Positions 9,175-16,366 of a stretch of 49,188 bases of DNA are shown here, one piece after another. The stretch comes from Candidatus Cloacimonadota bacterium (GTDB lineage Bacteria; Cloacimonadota; Cloacimonadia; Cloacimonadales; Cloacimonadaceae): NCBI GenBank assembly GCA_012522935.1, contig JAAYJN010000007.1:1-49188 (forward strand). The letters are read 5' to 3'. The first letter of the stretch is position 1; every line of letters starts with the position of its first letter. The notes below the pieces were generated by a model. That model made no database searches. It saw only the letters and a program-made list of their open reading frames with translations, and was not told the origin of the DNA. The position numbers were made by a program, and so were the translations under genes.

Positions 9175-10155
9175 TTAAAACATCAAGCCCAGGATATCAT
9201 CCACCTGCACGGGACCAAAGTAATCCTGCAAAGGCTTTTGAGAGAGCAGAGATTGGATGATATTCCTTTCATGAGGCAGCCCCGTAAGCGCCGCCTCCAG
9301 CTCCGAGCTATCCTTGAGTCCAAAATAATCCCCATAAAAGCGGATTCCAGTGATAATCCCTTGTTTCACTTGCAAATACATCTCTATGGTACCCGCCCCG
9401 GTGCGCACCCCCTGGTGAGTGGCATAGCTGGGTGAATGGCCATAATTCCATTCCCAGCTTTCATATTTCCGCTCGCTCAATTCCTGGATGGCGGCTCTTT
9501 CTGCCCCGGAAAAATGATAGTCCACAGATTCCGTGTATAGCTCGCGCACCCGTTGTTGAATCAAACCAATAAACTCATCCATACCAAGCGGTTGGCTGAG
9601 GTGATCGCTCACGTTGGTCACGCGGGAACGGATGGATTTGACGGCTTTATCTTTGAACTTTAGGGGATTTGTCTTCAGCGATTCCGAGAGGTCTGAAATC
9701 TGGGATTCAAAGAGGATGGTGCCATGCTGCAAGGTTCTGCCATTGATGATGGCTTTGGCATTGCCGCTAAATTTCATCCCCTCGATGGTGAGGTCATTGC
9801 GCCCTTCCAAGCGTGCATCCACCCCCAGGCTGTTGATCACATCCAAGATTGGGCGTGTGTATTTGGCAAAGGCAAAGGGCTTGTCTTCCTCATCTTTCAC
9901 GATAAAGCTAAAGTTGAAATTGCCCAGATCATGAAATACGGCACCGCCACCCGTGAGCCTGCGCACCACTGGTATGCCACGTTTTTGCACATAATCCTGA
10001 TTGATTTCTGCTAATGTATTCTGGTGTTTGCCCACGATGATGGAGGGAGCATTGATATAAATCAGGAAAACATCCTCAAAGATGTTCTCCAAGACATACT
10101 CCTCAGTGGCTATGTTGTATGGTGCATAATTGGAATCACTTACGATAAAGAGCAT
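9175..10155 (-). CDS. lplA: Lipoate-protein ligase A
   Basis: A 326-residue ligase that activates lipoate with ATP and attaches it to lipoyl domains. It shows the full set of family motifs: RRLTGGGAVFHDLGNFNFSFI near residue 65-85, RNDLTIEGMKFSGNAKAI with the conserved lysine near 130, and a C-terminal accessory domain after about 250. The length fits the two-domain bacterial LplA. A strong AAGGGGAG site precedes the ATG at 10155, directly after the stop of the GerW-like gene, so both are one transcript. The lpd gene at 17825 provides a consumer of lipoylated enzymes. It converges on the transporter gene, with no evident terminator in the 39-base gap. Confidence 0.94.
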   Translation of the reverse strand: MLFIVSDSNYAPYNIATEEYVLENIFEDVFLIYINAPSIIVGKHQNTLAEINQDYVQKRGIPVVRRLTGGGAVFHDLGNFNFSFIVKDEEDKPFAFAKYTRPILDVINSLGVDARLEGRNDLTIEGMKFSGNAKAIINGRTLQHGTILFESQISDLSESLKTNPLKFKDKAVKSIRSRVTNVSDHLSQPLGMDEFIGLIQQRVRELYTESVDYHFSGAERAAIQELSERKYESWEWNYGHSPSYATHQGVRTGAGTIEMYLQVKQGIITGIRFYGDYFGLKDSSELEAALTGLPHERNIIQSLLSQKPLQDYFGPVQVDDILGLMF

Positions 10156-10569
10156 CTATCTCCCCTTTTTGATGCGCAGAGATCTGATAAGACGATACAT
10201 CATCAGGGATATCGCCCCTGATATTAAGATCAATTCTCTCACGCCCAAAAGAGGATGAAAACTTACCTTATTATCTTTATCGATAGTATAAATGCCAAGT
10301 GGAGTAGTGCTTACATTGCCTCCTCCCCCTCCGCCTTCACTCTTTTCCTTCACGTCATCAGCGGGCTTTTCTTCCCCGGAATCAGTCTTGGCAGATTTCT
10401 TTGCCCGGGGTGTGGAGCTGCCTCCGCCTCCTCCAATGGACATCGATATCTTTGCCACGGGGATTACCGTGAGATCGTTTACCTGTGTGGCATCTCCAAA
10501 GGAAAGCTGAGCTCCAGCTCCCTTCACAAGTGCAGCGCGAATATTAGCAAGTATATCCAGAAATTTCAT
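10156..10569 (-). CDS. GerW/YtfJ family protein with C-terminal membrane helix
   Basis: A 137-residue protein. Residues 1-55 match the GerW (YtfJ, formerly spore protein) domain: FLDILANIRAALVKGAGAQ, then VNDLTVIPVAKISMSIGGGGG. A low-complexity linker rich in Gly, Ser, Lys and Glu follows, and near the end a hydrophobic segment LILISGAISLMMY followed by a basic tail. The start at 10569 is chosen for the GGGAGG site 5-6 bases upstream; an upstream in-frame extension lacks one. The family is best known from Bacillus spores but is widespread in non-sporulating bacteria with unknown function. It heads a two-gene transcript with lplA. Confidence 0.83.
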   Translation of the reverse strand: MKFLDILANIRAALVKGAGAQLSFGDATQVNDLTVIPVAKISMSIGGGGGSSTPRAKKSAKTDSGEEKPADDVKEKSEGGGGGGNVSTTPLGIYTIDKDNKVSFHPLLGVRELILISGAISLMMYRLIRSLRIKKGR

Positions 10570-10594
10570 TTCTACCTCCCATACTATGAATATC

Positions 10595-10623
10595 AATATA
10601 CCTGCCAAAGCCAATCTTGTCAA
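10595..10623 (-). promoter_or_regulatory. Predicted sigma-70 promoter for the GerW-like gene and lplA
   Basis: On the minus strand a perfect TTGACA (10618-10623) lies 17 bases from TATATT (10595-10600). The predicted start is near 10588, about 19 bases before the ATG at 10569, with the GGGAGG site between. Confidence 0.7.
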
Positions 10624-11046
10624 TCAAATAAAGCGTTATTGAGAATAATCCTCGTTTGTGTAAATCGATTTTTTGCCACACTTGGCTGCTAACCACCACC
10701 TATTTCATTGTGTAGCAGATATATGCCTGTCCAATAGTGAGGCTTATCTAAATGAATTTATTTTTTAATTAGAAACATGGTGCTTTGTAAGGACGGGGCA
10801 GCGCTTGCCCATTAGCCACCCTTGTACCACCCTTGTCTCACCCTTGTCGAGACAAAGGAGAGACAAGGGTGGTTAACAGGGAAGAGGACAGAAAATAAAG
10901 AGCAATTCACGTGGATACGATATGCAATCAGCAATGATGGGGAAACGTAACCACCTATAAGGGCAGACATAAGGGCACTGTCTGAGGAAATTAAATGTTT
11001 TTCATTGACAGGCTGGGCATCATCAAAAATGGTGTACTCTAAATGT
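10624..11046. other. Intergenic region with one palindromic repeat
   Basis: This 423-base spacer lies between the divergent GerW-like gene and tRNA-Lys. It holds the first copy of the palindromic element (10805-10882). A TTGACA at about 11007 lacks a well-spaced -10, so I do not call a promoter for the tRNA. I see no protein-coding signal here. Confidence 0.6.
10805..10882. repeat. Long palindromic intergenic element, copy 1 (degenerate)
   Basis: Left arm TTGCCCATTAGCCACCCTTG, then an extra CCCTTGTACCA-like unit, then ACCACCCTTGTCTC (10826-10839). The right arm GAGACAAGGGTGGT lies at 10860-10873. The centre has CCCTTGTCGAGACAAAGG. The outer right end reads TTAACAGGG instead of TTAATGGG, so the outermost part of the palindrome is lost. 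Related to the copies at 24471 and 47256. Confidence 0.85.
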
Positions 11047-11122
11047 GCATCTCTAGCTCAGTCGGCAGAGCAACTGACTCTTAATCAGTGGGTCCGGGGT
11101 TCGAATCCCCGGAGATGCACCA
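11047..11122 (+). tRNA. tRNA-Lys (CTT)
   Basis: A full cloverleaf: acceptor GCATCTC/GAGATGC, D-stem GCTC/GAGC, anticodon stem ACTGA/TCAGT with loop CTCTTAA (anticodon CTT), T-stem CGGGG/CCCCG with TTCGAAT, discriminator A and an encoded CCA. It lies just upstream of the metK leader, about 205 bases before metK. Confidence 0.97.
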
Positions 11123-11191
11123 TGTTTTTCTGTTTTCAATTGCCGGTATCCCATTGTGGATCTGGACCGGTAATGGGAGCAGTGGATAGAT

Positions 11192-11240
11192 TGCGGTAAT
11201 TTGCCCTTTGCTCCGCATGACAAATGTGCTAAAGTGCGGC
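11192..11240 (+). promoter_or_regulatory. Candidate SAM-II/SAM-V-like riboswitch in the metK leader
   Basis: P1 can form between TGCGG (11192-11196) and CCGCA (11213-11217). The enclosed loop holds ATTTG (11199-11203), which can pair with CAAAT (11221-11225) just after P1 to make an H-type pseudoknot. GTGCTAAA follows (11226-11233), matching the conserved GCUAAA ligand-site segment of SAM-II. The order and spacing of these parts match SAM-II, and the next gene makes SAM. Against it, the loop has GCCC where SAM-II usually has AACC, and the GG that should close the pseudoknot is about two bases too far. A second TGCGG (11235-11239) could compete for the 3' strand of P1. Not a certain call. Confidence 0.45.
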
Positions 11241-11256
11241 TGATTCATTTATGGAC

Positions 11257-11281
11257 GACCGGCTTTGGTGCCGGTCTTTTT
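11257..11281 (+). terminator. Intrinsic terminator or attenuator upstream of metK
   Basis: A perfect 7-bp hairpin GACCGGC-TTTGGT-GCCGGTC followed by TTTTT. It lies 47 bases before the metK start codon. It may end tRNA-Lys transcripts or act as a conditional attenuator of metK. The upstream segments GCCGGT (11142-11147) and GACCGG (11165-11170) are complementary to its two arms. Confidence 0.85.
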
Positions 11282-11327
11282 GCATTGGGTCCAAACAAAG
11301 ATATTTTAGTGTTTAAGGAGAATATAA

Positions 11328-12500
11328 ATGACAGCCCTGCACGCAAATTTGCCCTGTGACAAGAACGAATATGTGTTCACCTCCGAATCCGTGAGTGAGG
11401 GTCATCCAGACAAGGTTAGCGACCAGATATCAGACGCGATATTGGACGCCTTTTTAAAGCGGGATCCTTATTCCAAAGTAGCCTGTGAAACTCTGTGTAC
11501 CAAAGATTTTGTGCTGCTTTCCGGAGAGACCTCCTCCCCCTCCCATGTAAGTTTTGAAGTGGAGCCTTTGGTGCGCTCTATCATCAAAGAAATCGGCTAT
11601 GTTCATCCCGGCAAGGGTTTTGACCATAATTGCAAGATAGTCAATCTGTTGCATGATCAGGAAACTGAGCTGAGGGAAAACACCGGAGCCGGAGATCAAG
11701 GCCTCATGTTTGGCTATGCCTGCAGCCAGACCCATCAATTGATGCCATCCCCTATCGTGATGGCACACAACCTCTTGCTCAAGATGAGTCAACTGCGCAA
11801 AGACGGCACCATCCCCCAAATCCTGCCGGATTCCAAATCCCAGGTAAGCATGCGCTATTGTGGCAGAAAACCCATGGCTTTGGAAACTGTGGTGATTTCC
11901 ACCCATCATCAGCCCCTCAGTGATGCCCAGTTCAAAGACCTCAAGGCTGCCATCCAGGAGCTGGTGATCGTGCCAGTGGTGCAGGAAATGGAGCGAGACA
12001 GCATGTGCAGCTTTTGCTCTGGCGATTATGAGGTGAAAATCAACCCCCTGGGAATGTGGGAAGATGGTGGACCCGCAGCAGATACGGGGCTCACCGGCCG
12101 CAAGATTATCGTGGATACCTATGGCGGCTGGGCTCAGCATGGCGGTGGCGCATTTTCCGGCAAGGATGCCAGCAAGGTGGATCGCAGCGCCGCCTATATG
12201 GCGCGTCACATCGCCAAAAGCATTGTTGCCTCCGGATTGGCAGAAGAATGCCTGATTCAGTTTTCCTTTGTGATTGGCGAGCATGAACCGGTATCTTTGA
12301 TGGTGGAAACCTTTGGCAGCGGGGAGATGCCCGATAGTCAAATCGAAAAGCGCGTGAAGGCAAGTTTTGACTTGACAGTAAAAGGAATCATTGATTATCT
12401 GGATTTGAGAAGAGCGATCTACCTCCCAACCGCCAGTTATGGCCACTTTGGCAGAAGCGAAGATATCTTCAGCTGGGAAAAGATAAAAAAGCTCGTTTAG
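11328..12500 (+). CDS. metK: S-adenosylmethionine synthetase
   Basis: The 390-residue enzyme that makes SAM from methionine and ATP in the cytosol. Signatures include TSESVSEGHPDKVSDQISDA near residue 20-40, GAGDQGLMFGYA near 122-133, and GGGAFSGKDASKVDRSAAY near 265-283 (the P-loop-like and metal-binding motifs). Length is standard. The ribosome site AAGGAG lies before the ATG. The leader contains a terminator and a candidate SAM-sensing pseudoknot. kdsA starts 9 bases after its stop, so it heads the LPS/rpoN gene run. Confidence 0.98.
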   Translation: MTALHANLPCDKNEYVFTSESVSEGHPDKVSDQISDAILDAFLKRDPYSKVACETLCTKDFVLLSGETSSPSHVSFEVEPLVRSIIKEIGYVHPGKGFDHNCKIVNLLHDQETELRENTGAGDQGLMFGYACSQTHQLMPSPIVMAHNLLLKMSQLRKDGTIPQILPDSKSQVSMRYCGRKPMALETVVISTHHQPLSDAQFKDLKAAIQELVIVPVVQEMERDSMCSFCSGDYEVKINPLGMWEDGGPAADTGLTGRKIIVDTYGGWAQHGGGAFSGKDASKVDRSAAYMARHIAKSIVASGLAEECLIQFSFVIGEHEPVSLMVETFGSGEMPDSQIEKRVKASFDLTVKGIIDYLDLRRAIYLPTASYGHFGRSEDIFSWEKIKKLV

Positions 12501-12509
12501 GCGTGATTT

Positions 12510-13319
12510 ATGACACTTTTTGAAAAGCTAAAAGAAGCCAAGCCCTTCTTTTTGATTGCAGGACCCTGCGTGGTGGAAGACTTGGATACAATGAGGCACA
12601 CTGCCCAAACGCTGGTGAATCTGAGCGATGAATTAGGCTTGCCGTTGGTATTCAAATCCTCATATCGCAAGGCAAATCGCACAAGTGGAGACTCACCGGA
12701 AGGTCCCGGCTTGGAACAGGGCTTGACTATCTTACAAAAGCTGAAGCAGGATTTTGGCTTCCCCATTCTCACAGATGTGCATGAATGTGTGGATGTGCCT
12801 ATTGCCGCTGAAGTGTGTGACATCCTGCAAATACCCGCATTTTTGAGCAGACAAACTGCGCTCATCGAAGCTGTGGCATCTTCCGGCAGGATAGTAAATA
12901 TCAAAAAAGGGCAGTTTATGGCTCCTGAAGACATCATTTCTGCCGCCTCCAAAGCCCAAAATGCCGGGACGGATGAGGTGTTGCTCACAGAGCGGGGTAG
13001 CAGCTTTGGCTATCATAATTTGGTGGTGGATTTTAGGGGGTTTGCCATTATGGCACAATCCCAGCTCCCTGTGGTATATGACGTTACCCACTCCCTGCAA
13101 AGGCCATCTTTGGGCAAGGCATCCGGCGGCACACCCCAATATGCCGCCATGATGGCACGGGCAGCCATGGCTACAGGGATGGTGAAGGGACTCTTTATCG
13201 AAACCCATCCCCAGCCCTCAAAGGCCCTCAGCGATGCAGCCAGTATGTTGCCTCTGGATGAGATGCGAGGTTTGTTGACAGATGCCATCCGCGTGAGAAT
13301 GGCTTTGGATGAAACCTGA
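12510..13319 (+). CDS. kdsA: 3-deoxy-D-manno-octulosonate 8-phosphate synthase
   Basis: A 269-residue KDO-8-phosphate synthase that condenses PEP with arabinose 5-phosphate, the first step towards the KDO of LPS inner core. Family features visible are FFLIAGPCVVED near residue 11, FKSSYRKANRTSGDSPEGPGLEQGL near 50-75, TDVHE near 95, IPAFLSRQTAL near 110-120, NIKKGQFMAPEDI near 131, and VYDVTHSLQRP near 190. Length is typical. It is tightly linked to metK upstream and to kdsC 62 bases downstream, marking the host as LPS-bearing. Confidence 0.97.
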   Translation: MTLFEKLKEAKPFFLIAGPCVVEDLDTMRHTAQTLVNLSDELGLPLVFKSSYRKANRTSGDSPEGPGLEQGLTILQKLKQDFGFPILTDVHECVDVPIAAEVCDILQIPAFLSRQTALIEAVASSGRIVNIKKGQFMAPEDIISAASKAQNAGTDEVLLTERGSSFGYHNLVVDFRGFAIMAQSQLPVVYDVTHSLQRPSLGKASGGTPQYAAMMARAAMATGMVKGLFIETHPQPSKALSDAASMLPLDEMRGLLTDAIRVRMALDET

Positions 13320-13381
13320 GCGTAATATGTATAATCGGACTAAGTCATTAACCTATGTATGCACTATTAAAGGAGTAACTA

Positions 13382-14002
13382 ATGCCAGAACTGCGTTTTA
13401 AAGAGATACATCCTGGAGATTATGAGGCTTTTTCCAGGCAGGTAAATTTCTTGAAAAAATATGAAAAACCCCTCAAAACCAGAATTAGATGGGACAGGAT
13501 CAAACTCCTGATTTTCGATTGTGATGGAGTGATGACGGATGGGCGCATCATTTATGGGAACGAAGGGCAAGAACTGAAGAACTTTTGTGCCCAGGACGGA
13601 ATGGGTTTTATGCTCTTGCAGCATACCGATATCACTGTGGCAGTTATCACGGGCAGAGAATCCGAGGCGTTGACGCGGAGATGTAAGGACCTTAAGATCC
13701 AGTATGTGTATCAGAAGATCAGCAATAAACTGGAGCAGACGAAAGAGCTGTTGGCAGAGCTGAAGCTGGATTTTGACAATGTGCTCTTTATGGGTGATGA
13801 TTGGAACGACATCCCCACCATGTGTCACGCTGCAGTGGCGGTGGCGCCTGCCAATGTCCAGCGCGACGTGGCTGTTTATGCGGATTATGTGATGGTTTCC
13901 AGCGGTGGGCATGGAGCAGTGAGAGAGTGTATCGAGCTGGTGCTCAACAATATGAGCATCTATGAGCAGACGGTGGTGAGTTATCTTAACAAGATTTCTT
14001 AG
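13382..14002 (+). CDS. kdsC: KDO-8-phosphate phosphatase (HAD family)
   Basis: A 206-residue C0-type HAD phosphatase that removes the phosphate from KDO-8-P. Motif I is IFDCDGVMTDGRI near residue 43-55, motif II is AVITGRES near 88, and motif IV is FMGDDWNDIPTM near 136-147. It has about 38 extra N-terminal residues before motif I compared with minimal KdsC proteins. The start is supported by an AAAGGAG site 7 bases upstream. It follows kdsA and its 3' end overlaps the coding sequence expected for the lptC signal peptide. Confidence 0.93.
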   Translation: MPELRFKEIHPGDYEAFSRQVNFLKKYEKPLKTRIRWDRIKLLIFDCDGVMTDGRIIYGNEGQELKNFCAQDGMGFMLLQHTDITVAVITGRESEALTRRCKDLKIQYVYQKISNKLEQTKELLAELKLDFDNVLFMGDDWNDIPTMCHAAVAVAPANVQRDVAVYADYVMVSSGGHGAVRECIELVLNNMSIYEQTVVSYLNKIS

Positions 14003-14024
14003 GGCAGCTTGCCTGGCATGGCTG

Positions 14025-14531
14025 ATGCTTGCCTTTGCCTGTAAATCACAGGACCTGAACCAGAAGTTTGACACTCTGGATAGGAATCTGCCGGATGAGA
14101 GCAGTCTGGACGTGAAAATAGTGGAATTTGATGGAGATAAGGTGGATTATGAGCTATCGGCAAAGCGTATCGATCGCTTTTATGATCGCCGCATCCTGAA
14201 TGCCATCAGTGCCAGCCTTACTTCCTACAATCACGATACGGGCGGAGTCTCCTATCTGCAGGCGGATTCCACCATTGTGGATGATGCCCGCAACATGGTC
14301 TTTGCCTATGGGAATGTGAGGCTCAGCTCGCCCAGCGGCACGGTTCAATCCGCAAGTATGACCTGGGATAGAAATATGGATCAAATCATAGCTCCGGGGC
14401 AGGTGGTCTTGACCAAAAATGGCAATACCCTGCGCGGTAACCATCTGCGCACCAATTCCAATATAGATTATGCCCAAATGGAGACGGTTTCTGCCGATGG
14501 CATCTTTGACGCGTCTGATTTTGATTGGTAG
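14025..14531 (+). CDS. lptC: LptC-like LPS export lipoprotein, start uncertain
   Basis: A periplasmic protein of the LptC/OstA-like fold that relays LPS from the LptBFG transporter to LptA. From ATG 14025 it has 168 residues and begins MLAFAC, where LAFAC looks like a lipobox, leaving only five residues ahead of the lipid-modified Cys. The frame stays open upstream to 13980, encoding a credible signal peptide (TRFLRAACLAWLMLAFAC), but no ATG, GTG or TTG occurs there. ATC at 13983 or CTG at 14013 are the only options apart from 14025. OstA-like repeats (VSYLQADSTIVDDARNMVFA, then GNVRLSSPSG) follow. It lies between kdsC and lptA as in other diderms. Confidence 0.75.
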   Translation: MLAFACKSQDLNQKFDTLDRNLPDESSLDVKIVEFDGDKVDYELSAKRIDRFYDRRILNAISASLTSYNHDTGGVSYLQADSTIVDDARNMVFAYGNVRLSSPSGTVQSASMTWDRNMDQIIAPGQVVLTKNGNTLRGNHLRTNSNIDYAQMETVSADGIFDASDFDW

Positions 14532-15588
14532 CCTGCTCCTTTTGCTGCCACTTTGTATGCAAGCAGCGCAGGCGCAGGAGAAGTTTAAGCTGATTCACTC
14601 CGACCAGCTGAATTATAACAAGCTGGAAAACGAGCAAATCCTGGAGTTGAGGGGCAAGGTGCACTTTTGGTATGGGGATACGGAGTTTAAAAGCGATAGG
14701 GCGATGATCTTTGACGTGCAGAAGATTGCCCGCTTGATGGGTAATGTGACGGTTATCAACGACTCTTTGGAGCTGAAGGCCGATAGCGTGGCGTATTATC
14801 GCTTTAGTGAAGAGCTGAATCTGGGCGGCAAAGTGCGCGTAACGGAAAGGCGCCAGAGCGGCAGCCTGAGGTGGTTTGCCAGCCAATACGCCGTCTACAA
14901 CCGCAAAGAAGACAAGCTGACGGCATGGCAGGATGTATCTTCTTGGGATAAGGATGAAAACGCCCATGCCTCCTGTGGTTATGCCTTTTGGGATAGAGAC
15001 AATGGTTATGCCTATATGATCGAGAACCCCATGCTGAGCGCAGGGGAAGAAGACACTTTATATATCAAGGCGGATAAGATAGAGTATTTTGATGAGGGGC
15101 GCAAGATCGTAGCCACATTCAACGTGAATGTGCAATCCAGTGACTATCAGATTACAAGCGACTTCCTCATCTACCTGATGGATGAAGAGAAGGCAGTATT
15201 CACCGGCATGCCGGAGTTTGCCTCCGAATATGCCATCGCAACGGCTGATGAATTCTATCTCTTCTTTGATGAACGCAAGCTGGACAGGGCAGAGCTGCAA
15301 GACAATTGCAGGGTATATTTTGCCCAGGAAAAAGATGCACCCAAAGAGAGCTGGGTTACGGCAAACTATATCGCCATCAGTTTTCGAGAGGAGGGAATCG
15401 ATAACTTTAGTGCTGAGGAGGATGTGGAATACTTTTTCCATCAGACCAAAGAGCGTAAACAGGATGAGTTTTTTAACAGTGCGAAAGGCTTTTATTTGGA
15501 AGCTAAGTTCAATGATGATAACAAACTGGAATGGATGCAGATGAATCAGCAAGTGAAAGGCATCTACAAATTCCACAACAATCCTTGA
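14497..15588 (+). CDS. lptA: LptA/OstA-family LPS transport periplasmic protein
   Basis: A 363-residue exported protein with an N-terminal signal peptide (LTRLILIGSLLLLLPLCMQ, cleavage probably after AQA) and several OstA/LptA beta-jellyroll repeats such as LELRGKVHFWYGDTEFKSDRA and ARLMGNVTVINDSLELKADS. It is about twice the length of E. coli LptA, so it has more repeats and could form a longer periplasmic bridge. ATG 14497 is chosen because it starts the signal peptide; it overlaps lptC by 35 bases. A promoter for lptB overlaps its stop codon. Confidence 0.85.
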   Translation: MASLTRLILIGSLLLLLPLCMQAAQAQEKFKLIHSDQLNYNKLENEQILELRGKVHFWYGDTEFKSDRAMIFDVQKIARLMGNVTVINDSLELKADSVAYYRFSEELNLGGKVRVTERRQSGSLRWFASQYAVYNRKEDKLTAWQDVSSWDKDENAHASCGYAFWDRDNGYAYMIENPMLSAGEEDTLYIKADKIEYFDEGRKIVATFNVNVQSSDYQITSDFLIYLMDEEKAVFTGMPEFASEYAIATADEFYLFFDERKLDRAELQDNCRVYFAQEKDAPKESWVTANYIAISFREEGIDNFSAEEDVEYFFHQTKERKQDEFFNSAKGFYLEAKFNDDNKLEWMQMNQQVKGIYKFHNNP

Positions 15589-15613
15589 CAAATATAGCAC
15601 ACTTTAATATCTT
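15585..15613 (+). promoter_or_regulatory. Promoter for lptB, apparently leaderless
   Basis: TTGACA (15585-15590), which overlaps the lptA stop codon, is 17 bases from TATCTT (15608-15613). Six bases AGTAAT follow and then the ATG at 15620, so the predicted +1 is the A of the start codon. There is no ribosome site. Confidence 0.6.
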
Positions 15614-15619
15614 AGTAAT

Positions 15620-16366
15620 ATGGAAATGCATAAAATTCAAGCTAAGAACCTCGTAAAAATATATGGGCGCCGAACGGTGGTAAACGACCTTTCTATGGAG
15701 ATTAATCAGGGGGAAGTGGTGGGCATCCTGGGCCCCAACGGAGCGGGCAAGACCACCACCTTCTATATGATTATCGGCCTTGCCAAGCCCAATAAAGGCA
15801 GGGTGTTGCTCAATGATAGGGAGATCACCCGTTTACCCATGTTCAAGCGTGCCCGCTTGGGGCTGGGCTATCTGGCTCAGGCACCCTCCATCTTTGCCAA
15901 GCTGAGCGTGGAGGATAACGTCTTGGCTATCCTGCAGACCCTCAAACTGCCCCGGGCAGAGCAAAAAAGGCGTTTGGAAGAGGCGCTGGGCGAGCTGGGG
16001 CTCAGCAAACTATCCAAGCAAAAAGCATACACCCTCTCCGGTGGAGAACGCCGTAAGCTGGAGATTACCCGGGCTTTGGTTACCAATCCTTCCTTTATTT
16101 TTATGGATGAACCCTTTGCAGGGGTGGATCCAATTGCCGTGGCGGATATTCAGGATATCATTGCCAAACTGAGAGATAAGGATATCGGAGTAATGATTAC
16201 AGACCATAACGTGATCGAGACTTTGAAAATCGTAAATCGTGCTTATATTATTTATGAAGGAAAGATAATCGTTTCCGGTTCATCCAAGGAGTTGATAAAT
16301 GATGAAAAAGCCAGGCAATTGTATTTGGGAGAGCGGTTTATGTCCAATCCTTTTGATAATATGTGA
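15620..16366 (+). CDS. lptB: LPS export ABC transporter ATPase LptB
   Basis: The 248-residue ATPase that powers LPS extraction from the inner membrane with LptFG. Motifs are Walker A GILGPNGAGKTTTFYMI near residue 36-50, Q-loop LGLGYLAQ near 85, signature LSGGERRKLEITRAL near 138-152, Walker B SFIFMDEPFAGVDP near 158-170, and the H-loop MITDHNV near 195. These match LptB closely. No Shine-Dalgarno is visible, and a promoter sits so that transcription would start at the ATG. It overlaps rpoN (GTGA), as in many Gram-negatives where lptB-rpoN-hpf are linked. lptF and lptG are not in the window. Confidence 0.96.
   Translation: MEMHKIQAKNLVKIYGRRTVVNDLSMEINQGEVVGILGPNGAGKTTTFYMIIGLAKPNKGRVLLNDREITRLPMFKRARLGLGYLAQAPSIFAKLSVEDNVLAILQTLKLPRAEQKRRLEEALGELGLSKLSKQKAYTLSGGERRKLEITRALVTNPSFIFMDEPFAGVDPIAVADIQDIIAKLRDKDIGVMITDHNVIETLKIVNRAYIIYEGKIIVSGSSKELINDEKARQLYLGERFMSNPFDNM

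Noticed and set aside
11004-11037. TTGACA before tRNA-Lys as its promoter
   Set aside because: The nearest -10-like hexamer TGTACT is about 22 bases away, too far for a standard promoter.
11454-12446. 330-codon minus-strand frame opposite metK
   Set aside because: His/Gln-rich shadow of a highly conserved gene, with no ribosome site and no protein features.
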